Of a DNA stretch of 64,000 nucleotides, positions 53,876 to 64,000 are shown one piece after another (position 1 is the first letter of the stretch; the number at the start of each line of letters is the position of its first letter). The stretch is from Yponomeuta sedellus. Taxonomy: Eukaryota > Arthropoda > Insecta > Lepidoptera > Yponomeutidae. The notes beneath the pieces were generated by a model. That model ran no database searches. It was not told the DNA's origin and saw only the letters and a list, made by a program, of their open reading frames with translations. Location: contig OW203747.1 of NCBI GenBank assembly GCA_934045075.1, positions 8,018,357-8,082,356 on the forward strand, in the 5' to 3' direction. The position numbers and the translations under genes were made by a program.

Positions 53876-54027
53876 CTCAGCGGGGGGCTTCCCTCCGACG
53901 GAGACGCACTCTAATTTGAGACCTTTCGTCTCGGAAAAAGTGAGGTATTCGCCTTGCAATATCCTTGGGGCCTCGGGTGGCACTAGGACAGTCAGTCGCG
54001 CGTAACGCGACCTGATTGCTGGTTCAC
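53876..54027 (-). CDS. kirre: kirre exon (visible 1): end of Ig1 region and first half of Ig2
   Basis: 152 bp, acceptor CTCAG before 54027, donor GAG|GTGAGC after 53876. It starts inside a Gly codon (G|GT, phase 1) and ends in phase 0. The product runs GEPAIRSRYARLTVLVPPEA, then PRILQGEY, then LKLECVSVGGKPPAE. This is the Ig1-Ig2 linker with the PPEAP signature and the first Ig2 cysteine (LEC), stopping just before the Ig2 tryptophan. The preceding exon, which should carry the Ig1 tryptophan and cysteines, was not found in the 10 kb to the right and is presumed to lie outside the window. Confidence 0.95.
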
Positions 54028-54154
54028 CTGAGGAAGAAGGATTTTTGTTATTTTCAATCAGGGTTAACTCCACTACCGTGTTACAACTTTTTTTCGAACG
54101 CGCTTAAAGCCAGGTCCTTACTTGGATTCTATTGGTGAGCTTTAGACAGTTTGA

Positions 54155-54502
54155 TATCAACCCATTTATGTCCCCACTGCTGGGGTATGGGTCTTTTCCG
54201 GCATCGCAGTCGTACTCTACCACAGGGGCCTAGTCCGGGTTGGTGGAGGATTGTAAGACGGTAGCGGGCCGTACTGTCAGAAGTTATCAAGCGGCCTAAA
54301 AGGCCTCTGTTATGGCTTGACGACTGCCAACATGACAGCCTTCACCAACGGCTTAAGCACGGAAGTACAAAAGCGTTCGGAAAAACTGCCACTAGCGTTA
54401 GTCACGGGACGGTCACCCATCCAGCACCTGACCGAGCCTGTTGTTATTTAACTCAAGTGATTGGTTCTAATCACTCGGTTCGGCTAGGCCCCGAGCACTT
54501 CC
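54155..54502 (-). mobile_element. 5S-derived SINE (family D), full length
   Basis: From ATCAACCCATTTATGTCCCC through AGTCCGGGTTGGTGGAGGAT and TGCCACTAGCGTTAGTCACG to the head (GGACGGTCACCCATCCAGCA, TTCTAATCACTCGGTTCGGC). Confidence 0.88.
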
Positions 54503-55209
54503 TTAGACAGTTGCTAATTTGTAAATAATTTAATTGTAAAAATTGAAAAAGAGACCTCAAGATCCAACCAAAATATTACATTACAGAACAAAGACCTCCC
54601 CCATTTCAACCAAAGTTACCAAAGTTTTTGGTCAATTAACCAACTGACATAAACTTGTCGAGATCAATCCGTTATCGGCTTCCTGGTTGACCTGTTTTAG
54701 CCCTACCATAATACGATACCACTGTGCTAAAATTTCACGGACGAAAATACAACAGTTGTGAACAAAAGACTGAAAGTCACACACAAACGTATCAAATACC
54801 TTATCCCCCAAACTGTCAAAAGGCTAGCCCGCTTAGTGGAATTTCCCATATTTTCAGTCCCCAATTTGACCTGTTCAGCTCACTTAAATTAATTTGCTCC
54901 AGGATTATGCCGTAAGACATTTATGGGAATTTATAATAAGCCGCTGAAGGAGCAGCGGGTGGTTCGATCCGCAAAGGCTTCGAAAAGCCAAAGGAGCGTA
55001 TTGGGATAAGCGAAGCGATTACTGGAATTAAATTATAGTGTGATGTTTCTTGAAGTAATTAAAAATACACGAAGTGACCGATTACCGTCAACTTTTTGGC
55101 CTTTTTTTCAAGACCCCTAAATTGGTGTGCGTGCACGCAACAACAAATGAATGTTGAAAAAGCGAAAGAGGTTTATCAGGATAGAGTCAAGCCCTAGATT
55201 ACTCTTAAG

Positions 55210-55640
55210 AAATGAAAAGGTTTTATTCAAAGTAACGCAGATACTGCGATTTAATGAATGTTACAAGTCAAACTAGGTGTCCATTTCGAAATCTAGATCA
55301 TCTTGGAGAAACAATGGAAAAAAAAACTCCAAACTTAGTCTTTGCCAATTCCTTAACTAACAGAGTTTACACAATTTTTACAAAACTCATGCATTTTACA
55401 TGCTTTATCTCTTGACATCATTTTCATCCAAATAATCCTTAATATTATATTAGCTCTTTTGGCACAAAGTGTACTTAATTAAAACTGTTTTTACGCGGAT
55501 TTATGCTCGTTTATTACATTATTAAAATTTTTCGACGATTCGGCACTTTTTCAACGGCACCTGAAAAAGTGCCGAAACGTCGGAAAATTGTAAAAATGTA
55601 ATAAACGATATGTCATATTTTTCAGTTAGCGTCCTCAGAA
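55210..55640 (-). mobile_element. LINE 3' end (family G) and a hairpin-bearing repeat
   Basis: 55210-55490 is a family G end (AACTAGGTGTCCATTTCGAA, CATCATTTTCATCCAAATAA). 55500-55620 holds CGGCACCTGAAAAAGTGCCG followed by AAACGTCGGAAAATTG, also present at 62.0 kb, with an inverted copy of the same hairpin just upstream (TTCGGCACTTTTTCA). Confidence 0.55.
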
Positions 55641-55809
55641 TGCTGTTATTACTGGCCCGGTTTCTGTGCATCAGCGAAGCTGACCGTTTGCGTAATAATA
55701 GTATGGAAAACTGAAAAATATGACAACCCGTTCCTGCGTCATTGGGTGAAAATACATGTTTTTCAGCCAATGACATAGATTTGGGTATGCTTTCAATGTA
55801 AGACTCCAT

Positions 55810-57040
55810 TTACTTTAGTTTTATTGAGCTATAACCTACAACTTATTTTAATAACTCACAAACTTTGTTAAATTAAATTTAAACACTGTAAGAAAATTAG
55901 GCCTTTAGTTGTCATTAAACGAATTGAATTATTATTATAATACAGCTAGACGGAGGGGTCTTTTTTTTCAATGGCAATTCAGTTCTAGCTTTTATACATT
56001 TTTACAGACTAAATTTGGAGGTAAGCTCGCCTTTGCACATGTTATTTTTCATGTAATGTCCTAGTCTAATAATGTATGATTATTTAATTTATTTTAATTA
56101 TTCCTTACGATGTAATCCATCAGCGTCAGGGAGTGGTATTTACTACTATATCTTCACAAATATACATAACTTAGAACACAAAGTCACTGGTACATTGCAG
56201 ACATGTATCTAGGAATCAAACTTGGGTCTTTTGCTTCCGAGTCCTTTGGTCTACCAACTGGGCCAACGCCGCAAAAGATCAGTTGAGGAGGTTAGCAACA
56301 AAAGGTGACATTTACGTATTCGGCATAGCGCGTTTTTTTTTGCTATCACACTCAAAACCCTGAATTCTATCATTATATGCAATGATCAACTTCAAAAGGC
56401 GACTTATTTCGTAGAAAAATCAACCTCAATAGCTGCTTCCGGTACAAAAAGTTACATTTTTATTCAACCACATTCAAGAGCAAGATTTCATTATTAAAAA
56501 GTGATATTTTCTTAATAAATACATCCGACGTTGATAAAGTCGACATTTTCAAAAGGTGACATTTACTTACTATATAATCAAAAGGTGCCATGTAACGTTT
56601 CTTATGTGATCATAGTTTTAGCGTCATTAACACATTGATTTTGATTGCACTTTTTGCAGCGTCAGCTGACGCTTATTCCGTGGCATCGACAAAACGGCTC
56701 GATCCGTAAAGAGGCCGAGGGCCATCGCCTATTCAAATGGTAACGAATAGAGCCCATGAAATTAATTTCCATAGGCCCTTTGTGAGAGAAACGTCCTTTA
56801 ACGTTTTGATAAATTCACTTACGCCCAAAGGCTTCCTTTTGCGAATATTCGCTGCAATAAACGATCGCGTTTATCGTAGAGGTGGGAAGGATAATTATAG
56901 AAAACCGTTTTAAATAAAACCGTTTTTCGTTTATAGCAGGATATCCTCTTAACAACCGTATTTTAGGTAGATAGAGGTCACTTCATTGCAAGGCCGGAGA
57001 AAAGAATACAACCATGATTTCGCAATCTAAGTTCGTTCGC
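55810..57040. other. Upstream intron sequence with one SINE
   Basis: Contains a minus-sense family C SINE at about 56100-56290 (TACGATGTAATCCATCAGCG, GTCACTGGTACATTGCAGAC, GTCTACCAACTGGGCCAACG). The rest is unrecognised AT-rich intron sequence. No kirre Ig1 exon seen. Confidence 0.5.
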
Positions 57041-57044
57041 TCGT

Positions 57045-57220
57045 TCTCAACCCTAGTCTGTCCCCACAGCTGGGGCACGGGTATCTTCCTGTATCGCGAG
57101 AAGGTTAGGCCATACTCCACCACGGGGGCCAAGTCCGGGTTGGTGGAGGATTGTAAGACAGTGGCGGGCCTTACTGTCAGAAGTTATCAAACCTCCCAAA
57201 CCTGACATGTCTTAACGTAA
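57045..57220 (-). mobile_element. 5S-derived SINE (family D), tail part
   Basis: TCAACCCTAGTCTGTCCCCA, AAGTCCGGGTTGGTGGAGGA and GGGCCTTACTGTCAGAAGTT, ending near CCTGACATGTCTTAACG. Confidence 0.85.
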
Positions 57221-57789
57221 ATAAAGGTAATCCGATAGGTTTGTGAGTTAGGGCTCGACTACTCGCGGCATGCACCTACTGCAATTTTTTTACTAGACAC
57301 TGCGTGGCGACTTATTACTTTAATTACTTATGTCCGCAAAATTGGGAAAATGAGGCCATGAACCTGACAGTTCGAAAAGGCTCTCGGCGAATGGCCATCC
57401 TTACAACCCCTCAGTTATAGTCTTATCAGTACAAAGTCGAGCATTCACGAGCAATGCCGCCTTTGTCTCGGGATTTCGAGTTAACTTTGTATTTCTTAAG
57501 TAATCGCGGCCCTCCTTGATCGCTACCTCGTTGGCGTTAAGTAAATTTGATCTCGTTTTGAACAAGGCAGCCCAGTTGTGCCCTTATCTTTCAACGAAAT
57601 GCGGACCGGATATAGAAGTGACAGAGAAGAATTTCCTCGTAAAGAACTTAACAAAAACTGGCAATAACATTCCAAATGTTGAGAAGGAAAAGCAGAAAAT
57701 ATGTTTAATGGGGTTTCACTGCAAAAAAAACAAATCTAAAACTTAGTTTTAGAGAACACGTCTTTAAAAAAGCTCGATAATTTTATTAC

Positions 57790-58055
57790 GAATATGTTTC
57801 TTAGCTTGTGTCCCTTAGTAGCCTTTTACGACACCCGCGGGTGGTATTTGGGTTGGTGCTATTCCCTAGGCCGACACCACACAAACCGGGGGGTGGGCAG
57901 CAGCGCCCCCTGCAGAGCAATTCCACCAAACTGCGATCCCCAACCCGCATGCGTGGGGATTATAGGCATTACCCCCCAATGATGGCACAACCTTGCGCTA
58001 GGGTGCTCATTAGGGGAGGGCTACGTCCACCAGTGGACTAATATAGCCTGAAGAT
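57790..58055 (+). mobile_element. Retroposon fragment ending as an RTE-like 3' end
   Basis: GTAGCCTTTTACGACACCCG, CGGGTGGTATTTGGGTTGGT and ACCCCCCAATGATGGCACAA lead to GCTCATTAGGGGAGGGCTAC and CAGTGGACTAATATAGCCTG, the recurrent LINE 3' end. Confidence 0.5.
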
Positions 58056-58067
58056 ACCCTAAAGTTT

Positions 58068-58438
58068 GTAATCAACTCTTGTATGTCCCCACTACTGGGG
58101 CACGGGTCTCTTCCTGCATCGCAGGAAGGTTAGGCCATACTCCACCACGGGGGCCACGGCCGGGTTGGTGGAGGATTGTAAGACAGTGGCGGGCCTTACT
58201 GTCAGAAGTTATCAAGCCGCCCATAAGGCCTCTGACATGGCTTAACGACTGCCATTTTATGTATGACAGCCGGCACCAACGGCTTAACGAGCCTTGCGAA
58301 GCACGGGAGCGCTCGGAAAAATGCCACTAGCGGTAGTCACGGGACGCTCACCCATCCCGCACCTGACCGCGCCTGTTGTTGCTTGACCAAGTGATTGATT
58401 CCAATCACTCGGTTCGCCTAGGCCACGAGCGCTTCTAC
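58068..58438 (-). mobile_element. 5S-derived SINE (family D), full length
   Basis: From ATCAACTCTTGTATGTCCCC through CCACGGCCGGGTTGGTGGAG and AATGCCACTAGCGGTAGTCA to CATCCCGCACCTGACCGCGC and CTAGGCCACGAGCGCTTC. One of the best preserved copies. Confidence 0.92.
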
Positions 58439-58439
58439 C

Positions 58440-59715
58440 CTAAAGTAACATCAGATTTATTCTCTGTTTATTCATAAACTAGTTATAAAGTCACAATTTT
58501 AAAGACAGATGTCAAGCCCAACAATATTTATTTTCGTACAACGGTAAAACTTTATGCGGTTACATGGTCAACTGCAACGTTCCCGAAACTTCGGGAATTA
58601 GTGTAATTACGTTTAACCTAATAAATAATTGCGACCCGTTTAAAATAACTACGTATGATTATCGCGGGTCAAAAACTTGAAAACCCGACAAAAGTATGAC
58701 TATGTTCCTAAATAAAGTGTTGGTCACACCCCGTATATAAGTCACAGCTCAGCCATATTGTTATCAGTATTACATACAACATGATAAAGAAAATACGGTC
58801 AATTCGTATAAAAATCTATCTCTCTAGCAAAAACGTGAAATACTGAAAAAAGTGTGACCACATCTCCATTTTAATAAATAAACATTTTGTCACATCCTGT
58901 ATTTAAGTCAAAGCTTATAACATAACGTAACTTATGCCTGTATCCGAGAGGGTTAGACACATACCGGGGACTGCGACTTGCCACGTCAACACACAACAAC
59001 AACATACCCACCTAATAAAGAAAACAAAACAAATCAACGCCCCAATAAGCTCTAAATCAACCTTTTCACTTTTTATTATTCACCCCCGAGACACAAAGAC
59101 ACTCCCAGAAAGAAAATGAATATTTATGTCCGAAACTTTTCTAGACCAGTGCGAGGGAAACGAGGGAAAAAGGAACTAATTTACAAGACACTAATGGCAG
59201 AAAAGAGCGCGGTTCAACTTTGTTTTTTCATCACCCGACTGCGCAATTAAAGGAGGCTTAGGTCTTCGCACGTAATGTACGTATGTTGTATTAATAAAGA
59301 AATTTTATTATTTATACGAACATCTTACATACTTCAGAAAAGTACAAATATTATTTTGAAAGGTAGGTAATATGTGACAAAAAAATATCTTTATTTATAT
59401 GATTTTGAGTACTATGAGTACTGTGATTTTCGACGCAACCTTTAATAAGCTTAAGTAAGTGCATGATTTGAATCTGGATTAACTAACATTTTTTTTTGAC
59501 GAGTCTGTTCAAGTTTTGGTCAGACTTGTTGGCATCAATAAAAGATGATCTTTCCTTATGAGTATTTAAGAGTAGTGGGAAAGTTAGAGTAGTAAGAAAA
59601 AACTAACACATTACAACATACACGAAAAAAAAACTACTGTGGACTGCAGACTAAAACTAAACAATTGATTCATCACATTAGAAACAAAAGAAACATTTTG
59701 AAAAAATAAACAATG
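58440..59715. other. Upstream intron sequence, little recognised
   Basis: Near 58560-58680 there is a diverged piece of the hairpin repeat (CTGCAACGTTCCCGAAACTT, CGGGAATTAGTG). The rest is AT-rich without recognisable elements or exons. Confidence 0.45.
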
Positions 59716-59721
59716 GCTTCG

Positions 59722-59935
59722 TTATCAACCCTTGTATGTCCCCACTGCTGGGGTACGGGTCTCTTCCTGCATCGCAGGAAAGTTAGGCCATACTCCACCA
59801 CGGGGGCCAAGTCCGGGTTGGTGGAGGATTGGAAGACAGTGGCGGGCCTTACTGTCAGAAGTTATCAAGCCGCCCAGAAGGCCTCTGACGTGGCTTAACG
59901 ACTGTCATTATATGACAATGGCTTACCGATATCGA
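59722..59935 (-). mobile_element. 5S-derived SINE (family D), tail part
   Basis: TATCAACCCTTGTATGTCCC, GGAAAGTTAGGCCATACTCC and CTCTGACGTGGCTTAACGAC. Stops before the head. Confidence 0.87.
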
Positions 59936-60334
59936 AAACGGCCGCATCTACCTCTTGTTAAAGACTTTTTCAGCAGTAGGGATTTTCTTTTAAGAATAGG
60001 TTTCTTTTATCAACCCTTGCTCTTGTAGTAAGAGAATGGCCGGAGGCTCATTGCAAGTTTCCAGTGTTTGACTTTGGAACTGCGTTGTCTTTATTCAGAT
60101 TTGTACATTATGAGTTTTACACTATTTGTAACAGTTATTTATTAGTATTTAAAGTAGGAATGCTGCAGAGCTTCTTGCGTACAAAAACGTTTCATTGAAA
60201 CGTTACACTATCATTTCATTTCGGGGCCTTCTGATACAGGTGTTACTATACTTACTAGGGGGCCCTAGTGATGTCTTTGTTTATGTAGTATGCCAAAAGA
60301 ACTAATTGATTTATGATTATTATGAATTTGACAA

Positions 60335-60635
60335 GAAGCGATCGTGGCCTAGTCGAACCGAGTGATTGGAATCAATCACTTGAGTTAAGTAACATAGGCG
60401 CGTTTCGGTGCTGGATGGGTGACCGCCCTGTGACTACCACTAGTGGCATTTTTCCGAGCGTTTCCGTACTTTGCAAGGCACGTTTAGCCGTTGGTGCCGG
60501 CTGTCATGTAATGGCAATCTTTAAGTCAAGTCAGTGGCCTTATGGGCGGCTTGATAATGGAGTATGGCCTAACCTTTCTGTGATGCCGAAAGAGAACCGT
60601 GTCCCAGAAGTGAGGACATAAAAGGGTTGATATCG
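60335..60635 (+). mobile_element. 5S-derived SINE (family D), internal deletion
   Basis: Head GCGATCGTGGCCTAGTCGAA, GGATGGGTGACCGCCCTGTG and GCATTTTTCCGAGCGTTTCC are present. The body jumps from GGCGGCTTGATAATGGAGTA to the tail end, losing the CCACCAACCCGG segment. Confidence 0.88.
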
Positions 60636-60645
60636 ATGAACTTGA

Positions 60646-60861
60646 CTATGGTAGCCTAAGACGACTGGATATAAAACCACAGCGTGTATCAACTATTATA
60701 CTCAGTATCAAGAGGCTACATACGTCCGACTTCAGGGCACAGACTATTCTTGTCCAGCGACGGATAACGACATTGTGCACCTGTTCTAGGAGTCTGACGC
60801 CTAACATGGCTCCCTCCATAGCTCTTTCAGCAACTAGATTTATCAAGCAGCAAACAAACAT
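60646..60861 (-). pseudogene. RTE-type LINE ORF fragment
   Basis: The minus frame contains LVAERAMEGAMLGVRLLEQV then HNVVIRRWTRI. This fits the AQRAMERAMLGVSLRDRI-NE-IRRRT motif of RTE LINE ORFs downstream of the reverse transcriptase. Similarity then stops. Confidence 0.7.
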
Positions 60862-61101
60862 TATTAAAACTGTTTTTTATATGATGACCTTTTAGTTGTT
60901 CACAATGCAAACACCAATATTGTACCTTTATGATTTATTTATTGAGCTTCCTTGTTGTATAAAAGATGTTACTTAAAAGAAAAACTAGAACTAAACAAGG
61001 ACCCTGCAAGGGCGCCGCTAAAATTAAGTTATATTTATAACCTAAATTAAACTTAACTCTATTTACATTTTACATTTCTATACATAAATATACACAATTA
61101 A

Positions 61102-61278
61102 TCCTGTAAAACAGCCTTCAAACAAAAAAGCACTGTGGTCATGGGACCAAAAATATATAACAAGTTGCCAGATAATCTAAAATCGCTAAATGCTATTCAA
61201 TTTAAAAGAAAATTATATGACATGCTGACTAATAAATGCTATTATGACATGAAAGAGTTCTTTGAAGATAAATTGTAA
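61102..61278 (+). pseudogene. Jockey/CR1-like LINE ORF C terminus
   Basis: The plus frame CKTAFKQKSTVVMGPKIYNK and LPDNLKSLNAIQFKRKLYDM ends KEFFEDKL and a stop at 61276. GPKIYNKLP--LK-L-----FK--L-----L------Y---EF is the common C-terminal pattern of Jockey/CR1 LINEs. 5'-truncated. Confidence 0.72.
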
Positions 61279-62650
61279 TTTAGATCAGACATTTATTAAT
61301 TTAGTTTGTAATTATTGACACGCTGACATGTATATTTTTATCATTGACATTAATTTTGTATTTATTTAAATAGTTTTTTTTAAATATTAACTTAATCTTT
61401 TAATTTTTGACATTCTGTATTTAACTGTATTTTTATAAAATTATTTAAAAAGTTTTACTTGTGACATAAGATTTGTATGCCTATTTAGGTAGAGCACAAA
61501 AGAAGCTATATTTTTTCAACCATTTCACCTGATGTACTTGTGTCTTACAAATCAATAAATGAATTGAATTGAATATAACTATTTAATCCAGTGAAAATGT
61601 ATTTACAATCTTATATTACTGTCATGCTCATCGATAAAATCTTTCAACGTATAGTAACATTTTTCGTTCAAGTATTGACTAAGAGCTTTTTTGAAGACGT
61701 TAGGTTTTTCTATTATCTGGATATTTTTCGGTAAAAAGTTTGTATGTGTTTAATGTCACTAATTTATTGTTACTGTTTAATGTGTTCAATTACTTGTACT
61801 CAGGTTATAGGAACAGTTCTCAGGCTAATTAACGGGCACTGAATAAAAGATCGAATTAGTTAACTGTAGGTTATATTAGAAATTATAAGACACTTGTGTT
61901 ATGTGAGGGAGCGCGGGAGTAACTGCCGAACGGGGGACGCGATTCGCCGGGCGCGCTCACATTACACGCAATACATTGTATTGTTACATTGTTGTCACCA
62001 CAGAACGTTGTCACTACAACCTCATCCGAGACCACGGCACCTGAAAAAGTGCCGAAACGTCGAAAAATTGTAAAAATGTAATGAACGAGTATAATTCCGT
62101 ATAAAAACAGTTTTAATTATGTCTAGTGCTCGTGTTAACCATAGAAAATACTATAATTAAACATTATTGTAACATTTCTTTTTGTGTTTTTTAATGTGGG
62201 TATAGTTGGCAAGTTATTGTTGTTTACCTTTTGTTTACTGGAGCTGTGTCGTTTGTTACAATTTATTTTCTTTGTTTTTAGTAATTCCATTTTTCCTTCG
62301 CCACAGGGAGTGACAGGAATAAATCACATTTTAGCAATAAAGGTCAAATGTTTCTTTTCGTACCTCGGAAATTTTTGATGAAAAACGTGTCGCCATGCTT
62401 CTTAAGAAAATAGTCTTTATTTTTAAACAGTCTTTATTTTTTCATATTAGACTAGGTATACGTATCATAATGTACCTCATACGTCTCTTAATAAAAAATG
62501 CATTTATATTACTTCTACGTAAAAACTAGACATGTTAAAGTGCCTTAGAATCTGTTGATATCAAATGATTTAAGCTCTGGAAATTGCGAAACTGCCAGCG
62601 GGTACCTAATCAAAGTTCAAAAATGTTTTATTCAAAATAGCACATAAACA
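61279..62650. other. Upstream intron sequence with one hairpin repeat
   Basis: Contains a repeat at about 61900-62140 with GAGACCACGGCACCTGAAAA, GTGCCGAAACGTCGAAAAAT and a GC-rich GGGGGACGCGATTCGCCGGG patch. Otherwise unrecognised AT-rich sequence. Confidence 0.45.
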
Positions 62651-62654
62651 TAGA

Positions 62655-62960
62655 TAGATGTCGTCAGGCTATACTAGTCCACTGCTGGACATAGCCCTTC
62701 CCTAATGAGCGGCATAGAGCCCTGTCTTCAGCTTGCCGCATGCAGCATCTGCCTGCAGTTTTTCGCAGGTCGTCATCCCACCTAGTCGGAGGGCGTCCTA
62801 CACTACGTTGGCCGAGTTGCAGATAGATAGATGGAATAATTATGTTTTATTGTATACAGAAGTTACACTAACTGAAATTATATAAGAATATAGTACAATT
62901 GACGTCCTTATTACGGAAAGCAATTTCTTCCAGGCCACCATAACAAACTGAGACATAATG
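62655..62960 (-). mobile_element. RTE-like LINE 3' end followed by a family F end
   Basis: 62655-62820 is the RTE-like end (GTCGTCAGGCTATACTAGTC, TTCAGCTTGCCGCATGCAGC, GTCGGAGGGCGTCCTACACT). 62822-62960 is family F (GATAGATAGATGGAATAATT, CAATTTCTTCCAGGCCACCA). Confidence 0.6.
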
Positions 62961-63190
62961 AACGTTACCAGTTTAGCAAGGTGTCCATTTCAAAATCTAG
63001 ATCAATATGGAGAAAACTTGAACAAAAAAACTCCAAACCCCGTCTTTTTAAAGTCCTAATCAACAGAGTTAACAAAATTATCATAAAACATAGAACTCAT
63101 TTATTATACTGGCTTTAATTTTAGACATCATTATCATCTAAATATTTTTTTATGTTTTAGTAGCCCTTGGTACAAAGTGTACTTTACACA
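62950..63190 (-). mobile_element. Jockey-like LINE 3' end (family G)
   Basis: GCAAGGTGTCCATTTCAAAA, CTAGATCAATATGGAGAAAA and GACATCATTATCATCTAAAT. Confidence 0.58.
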
Positions 63191-63518
63191 TTTTTTTTTA
63201 TCAAGCCTATTCCTAAGCCTCTATGAAAGAAGTCCTTTGCCTGCAGTGAATCACGTGAGTCATTTTATAAGATTAACAGTACAAGGAATCTGTTACATAT
63301 GGAAATCCTCGAACCGTTTTATAACCTGCCAACCACTCCCCGGGCGAAGGGAAAAGAAAGGCGGGGGCAAAAGATTTCCAATTTATTAAAAGCAAACACA
63401 ATTTTCAAAAGCCCGCATTGCTGTGCCAAGAATTGTTCCTTATGAGCTGGGGAACAAATTATATCGGCCATTGTGGGGGTCCGCAGGCGACTAAAGTAAG
63501 ATATCTCAAGATATATTA

Positions 63519-63740
63519 GACTCAACACTGACGCGGTTTAAAAAATTTGTTGAGTATACTCTGTGCAAAAAGGACTATTATAATATTCAAAATTATTTCG
63601 AAGACAAAGATGTCTGTATTAAAATAATGTTCACGGGGAAGATTAAGTCTAACTTTAAGTTGAAAACTTTTTTAATCAAGTTAAAATCTGTTTTAAAAAG
63701 TACAGACGTACAGTTTCTTTGTCAGTTTTTCTCTTCATAA
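63519..63740 (+). pseudogene. Jockey-like LINE ORF C terminus
   Basis: DSTLTRFKKFVEYTLCKKDY and YNIQNYFEDKDVCIKI continue open to a TAA at 63738. RFK-FV---L--K-YY-I--Y--DK--W is the usual C-terminal end of this LINE type; here reading continues past the normal end. The tail downstream ends CTTTTGATTTGATTTGATGG like the family G end at 41.4 kb. Confidence 0.65.
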
Positions 63741-64000
63741 TCTAATAACTATGAAACTAATATTAATTATTTTAAACTAACATTTATTTAATGACGTTCA
63801 TTAAATAAACATTCTGTTTTATGGTGACTAAAATTCTTTTGATTTGATTTGATGGCATAAGTCGGCCAGTGGAATTATTACTTTTTAGACTGCCTTAGTT
63901 TATTTTATTTGACCGGATCAACTTACTAGGCTTTTCGTCGGAATCAAATAATGTGAAATACTTATGAAAGTTTTAGTTCAAAATTGACCTAATATTTATT

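Larger units (their letters stand above)
1892..54027 (-). other. kirre: Kirre/Roughest-family cell adhesion gene, 5' part outside window
   Basis: Extent of the minus-strand gene from the first visible exon (Ig1 end/Ig2) to the candidate stop. The 14 segments total 1835 coding bases, and with the one base carried in from the missing upstream exon they give 612 codons including stop. Each Ig domain 2-5 shows its two cysteines and core tryptophan (ITW, FRWY, IVWL, IIWTF). A single membrane segment and a tail with the run DRNSNISDLKLEL follow. From memory, Drosophila Kirre and Rst share the Ig2 run LTVLVPPEAP, the Ig2/3 run CQAQNTADR and the tail pattern DR-SN-SDLK. Kirre/Rst are type I membrane homophilic/heterophilic adhesion proteins acting in myoblast fusion, eye patterning and axon sorting. 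Whether this is the kirre or rst co-orthologue is not decidable here; the tail looks more like Kirre. Huge introns are known for Drosophila kirre too. Confidence 0.93.

Noticed and set aside
57516..57746. 76-codon plus-strand ORF, possibly a kirre upstream exon
   Set aside because: Wrong strand for kirre and no similarity to any Ig or signal sequence.

Overview
The window looks like a stretch of a lepidopteran (moth or butterfly) genome. It is AT-rich, has no prokaryotic operon structure, and holds one large intron-split gene buried in many kinds of small retroposons (tRNA-derived and 5S-rRNA-derived SINEs, 3' ends of RTE-like and Jockey-like LINEs, foldback elements). The order-level assignment is inferred from repeat style and protein similarity recalled from memory; no search was run. 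|| The only host gene I can support lies on the minus strand, from about 54.0 kb down to about 1.9 kb. It encodes an Irre cell recognition module protein of the Kirre (Dumbfounded) / Roughest type. I could trace 13 exons, plus a candidate 14th and terminal one. All have GT..AG borders and all 13 junctions keep the reading frame. They encode the end of the Ig1 region, Ig domains 2 to 5 with their cysteine pairs, the membrane segment and the cytoplasmic tail. The signal peptide and most of Ig1 lie beyond base 64000. Most exons are too short to stand out as ORFs. || Layout (transcript order runs right to left). 64.0-54.0 kb: upstream intron, repeats only. 54.0-42.7 kb: three exons for Ig2. 42.7-12.0 kb: one 30.7-kb intron packed with SINEs, LINE fragments, a 3.2-kb DNA transposon with perfect 28-bp terminal inverted repeats and a 4-bp target duplication (25.2-28.4 kb), tandem repeats, a duplicated 398-bp block and several perfect palindromes. 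12.0-4.3 kb: eight exons for Ig3, Ig4, Ig5 and the membrane segment. 4.3-1.9 kb: cytoplasmic-tail exons. 1.9-0 kb: nested SINEs and a LINE 3' end. || The most interesting non-gene signals are an abundant SINE family whose head resembles the internal promoter region of 5S rRNA and which has two head types, a tRNA-like repeat that recurs as head-to-tail dimers and as foldbacks, and a strikingly high number of perfect short palindromes.
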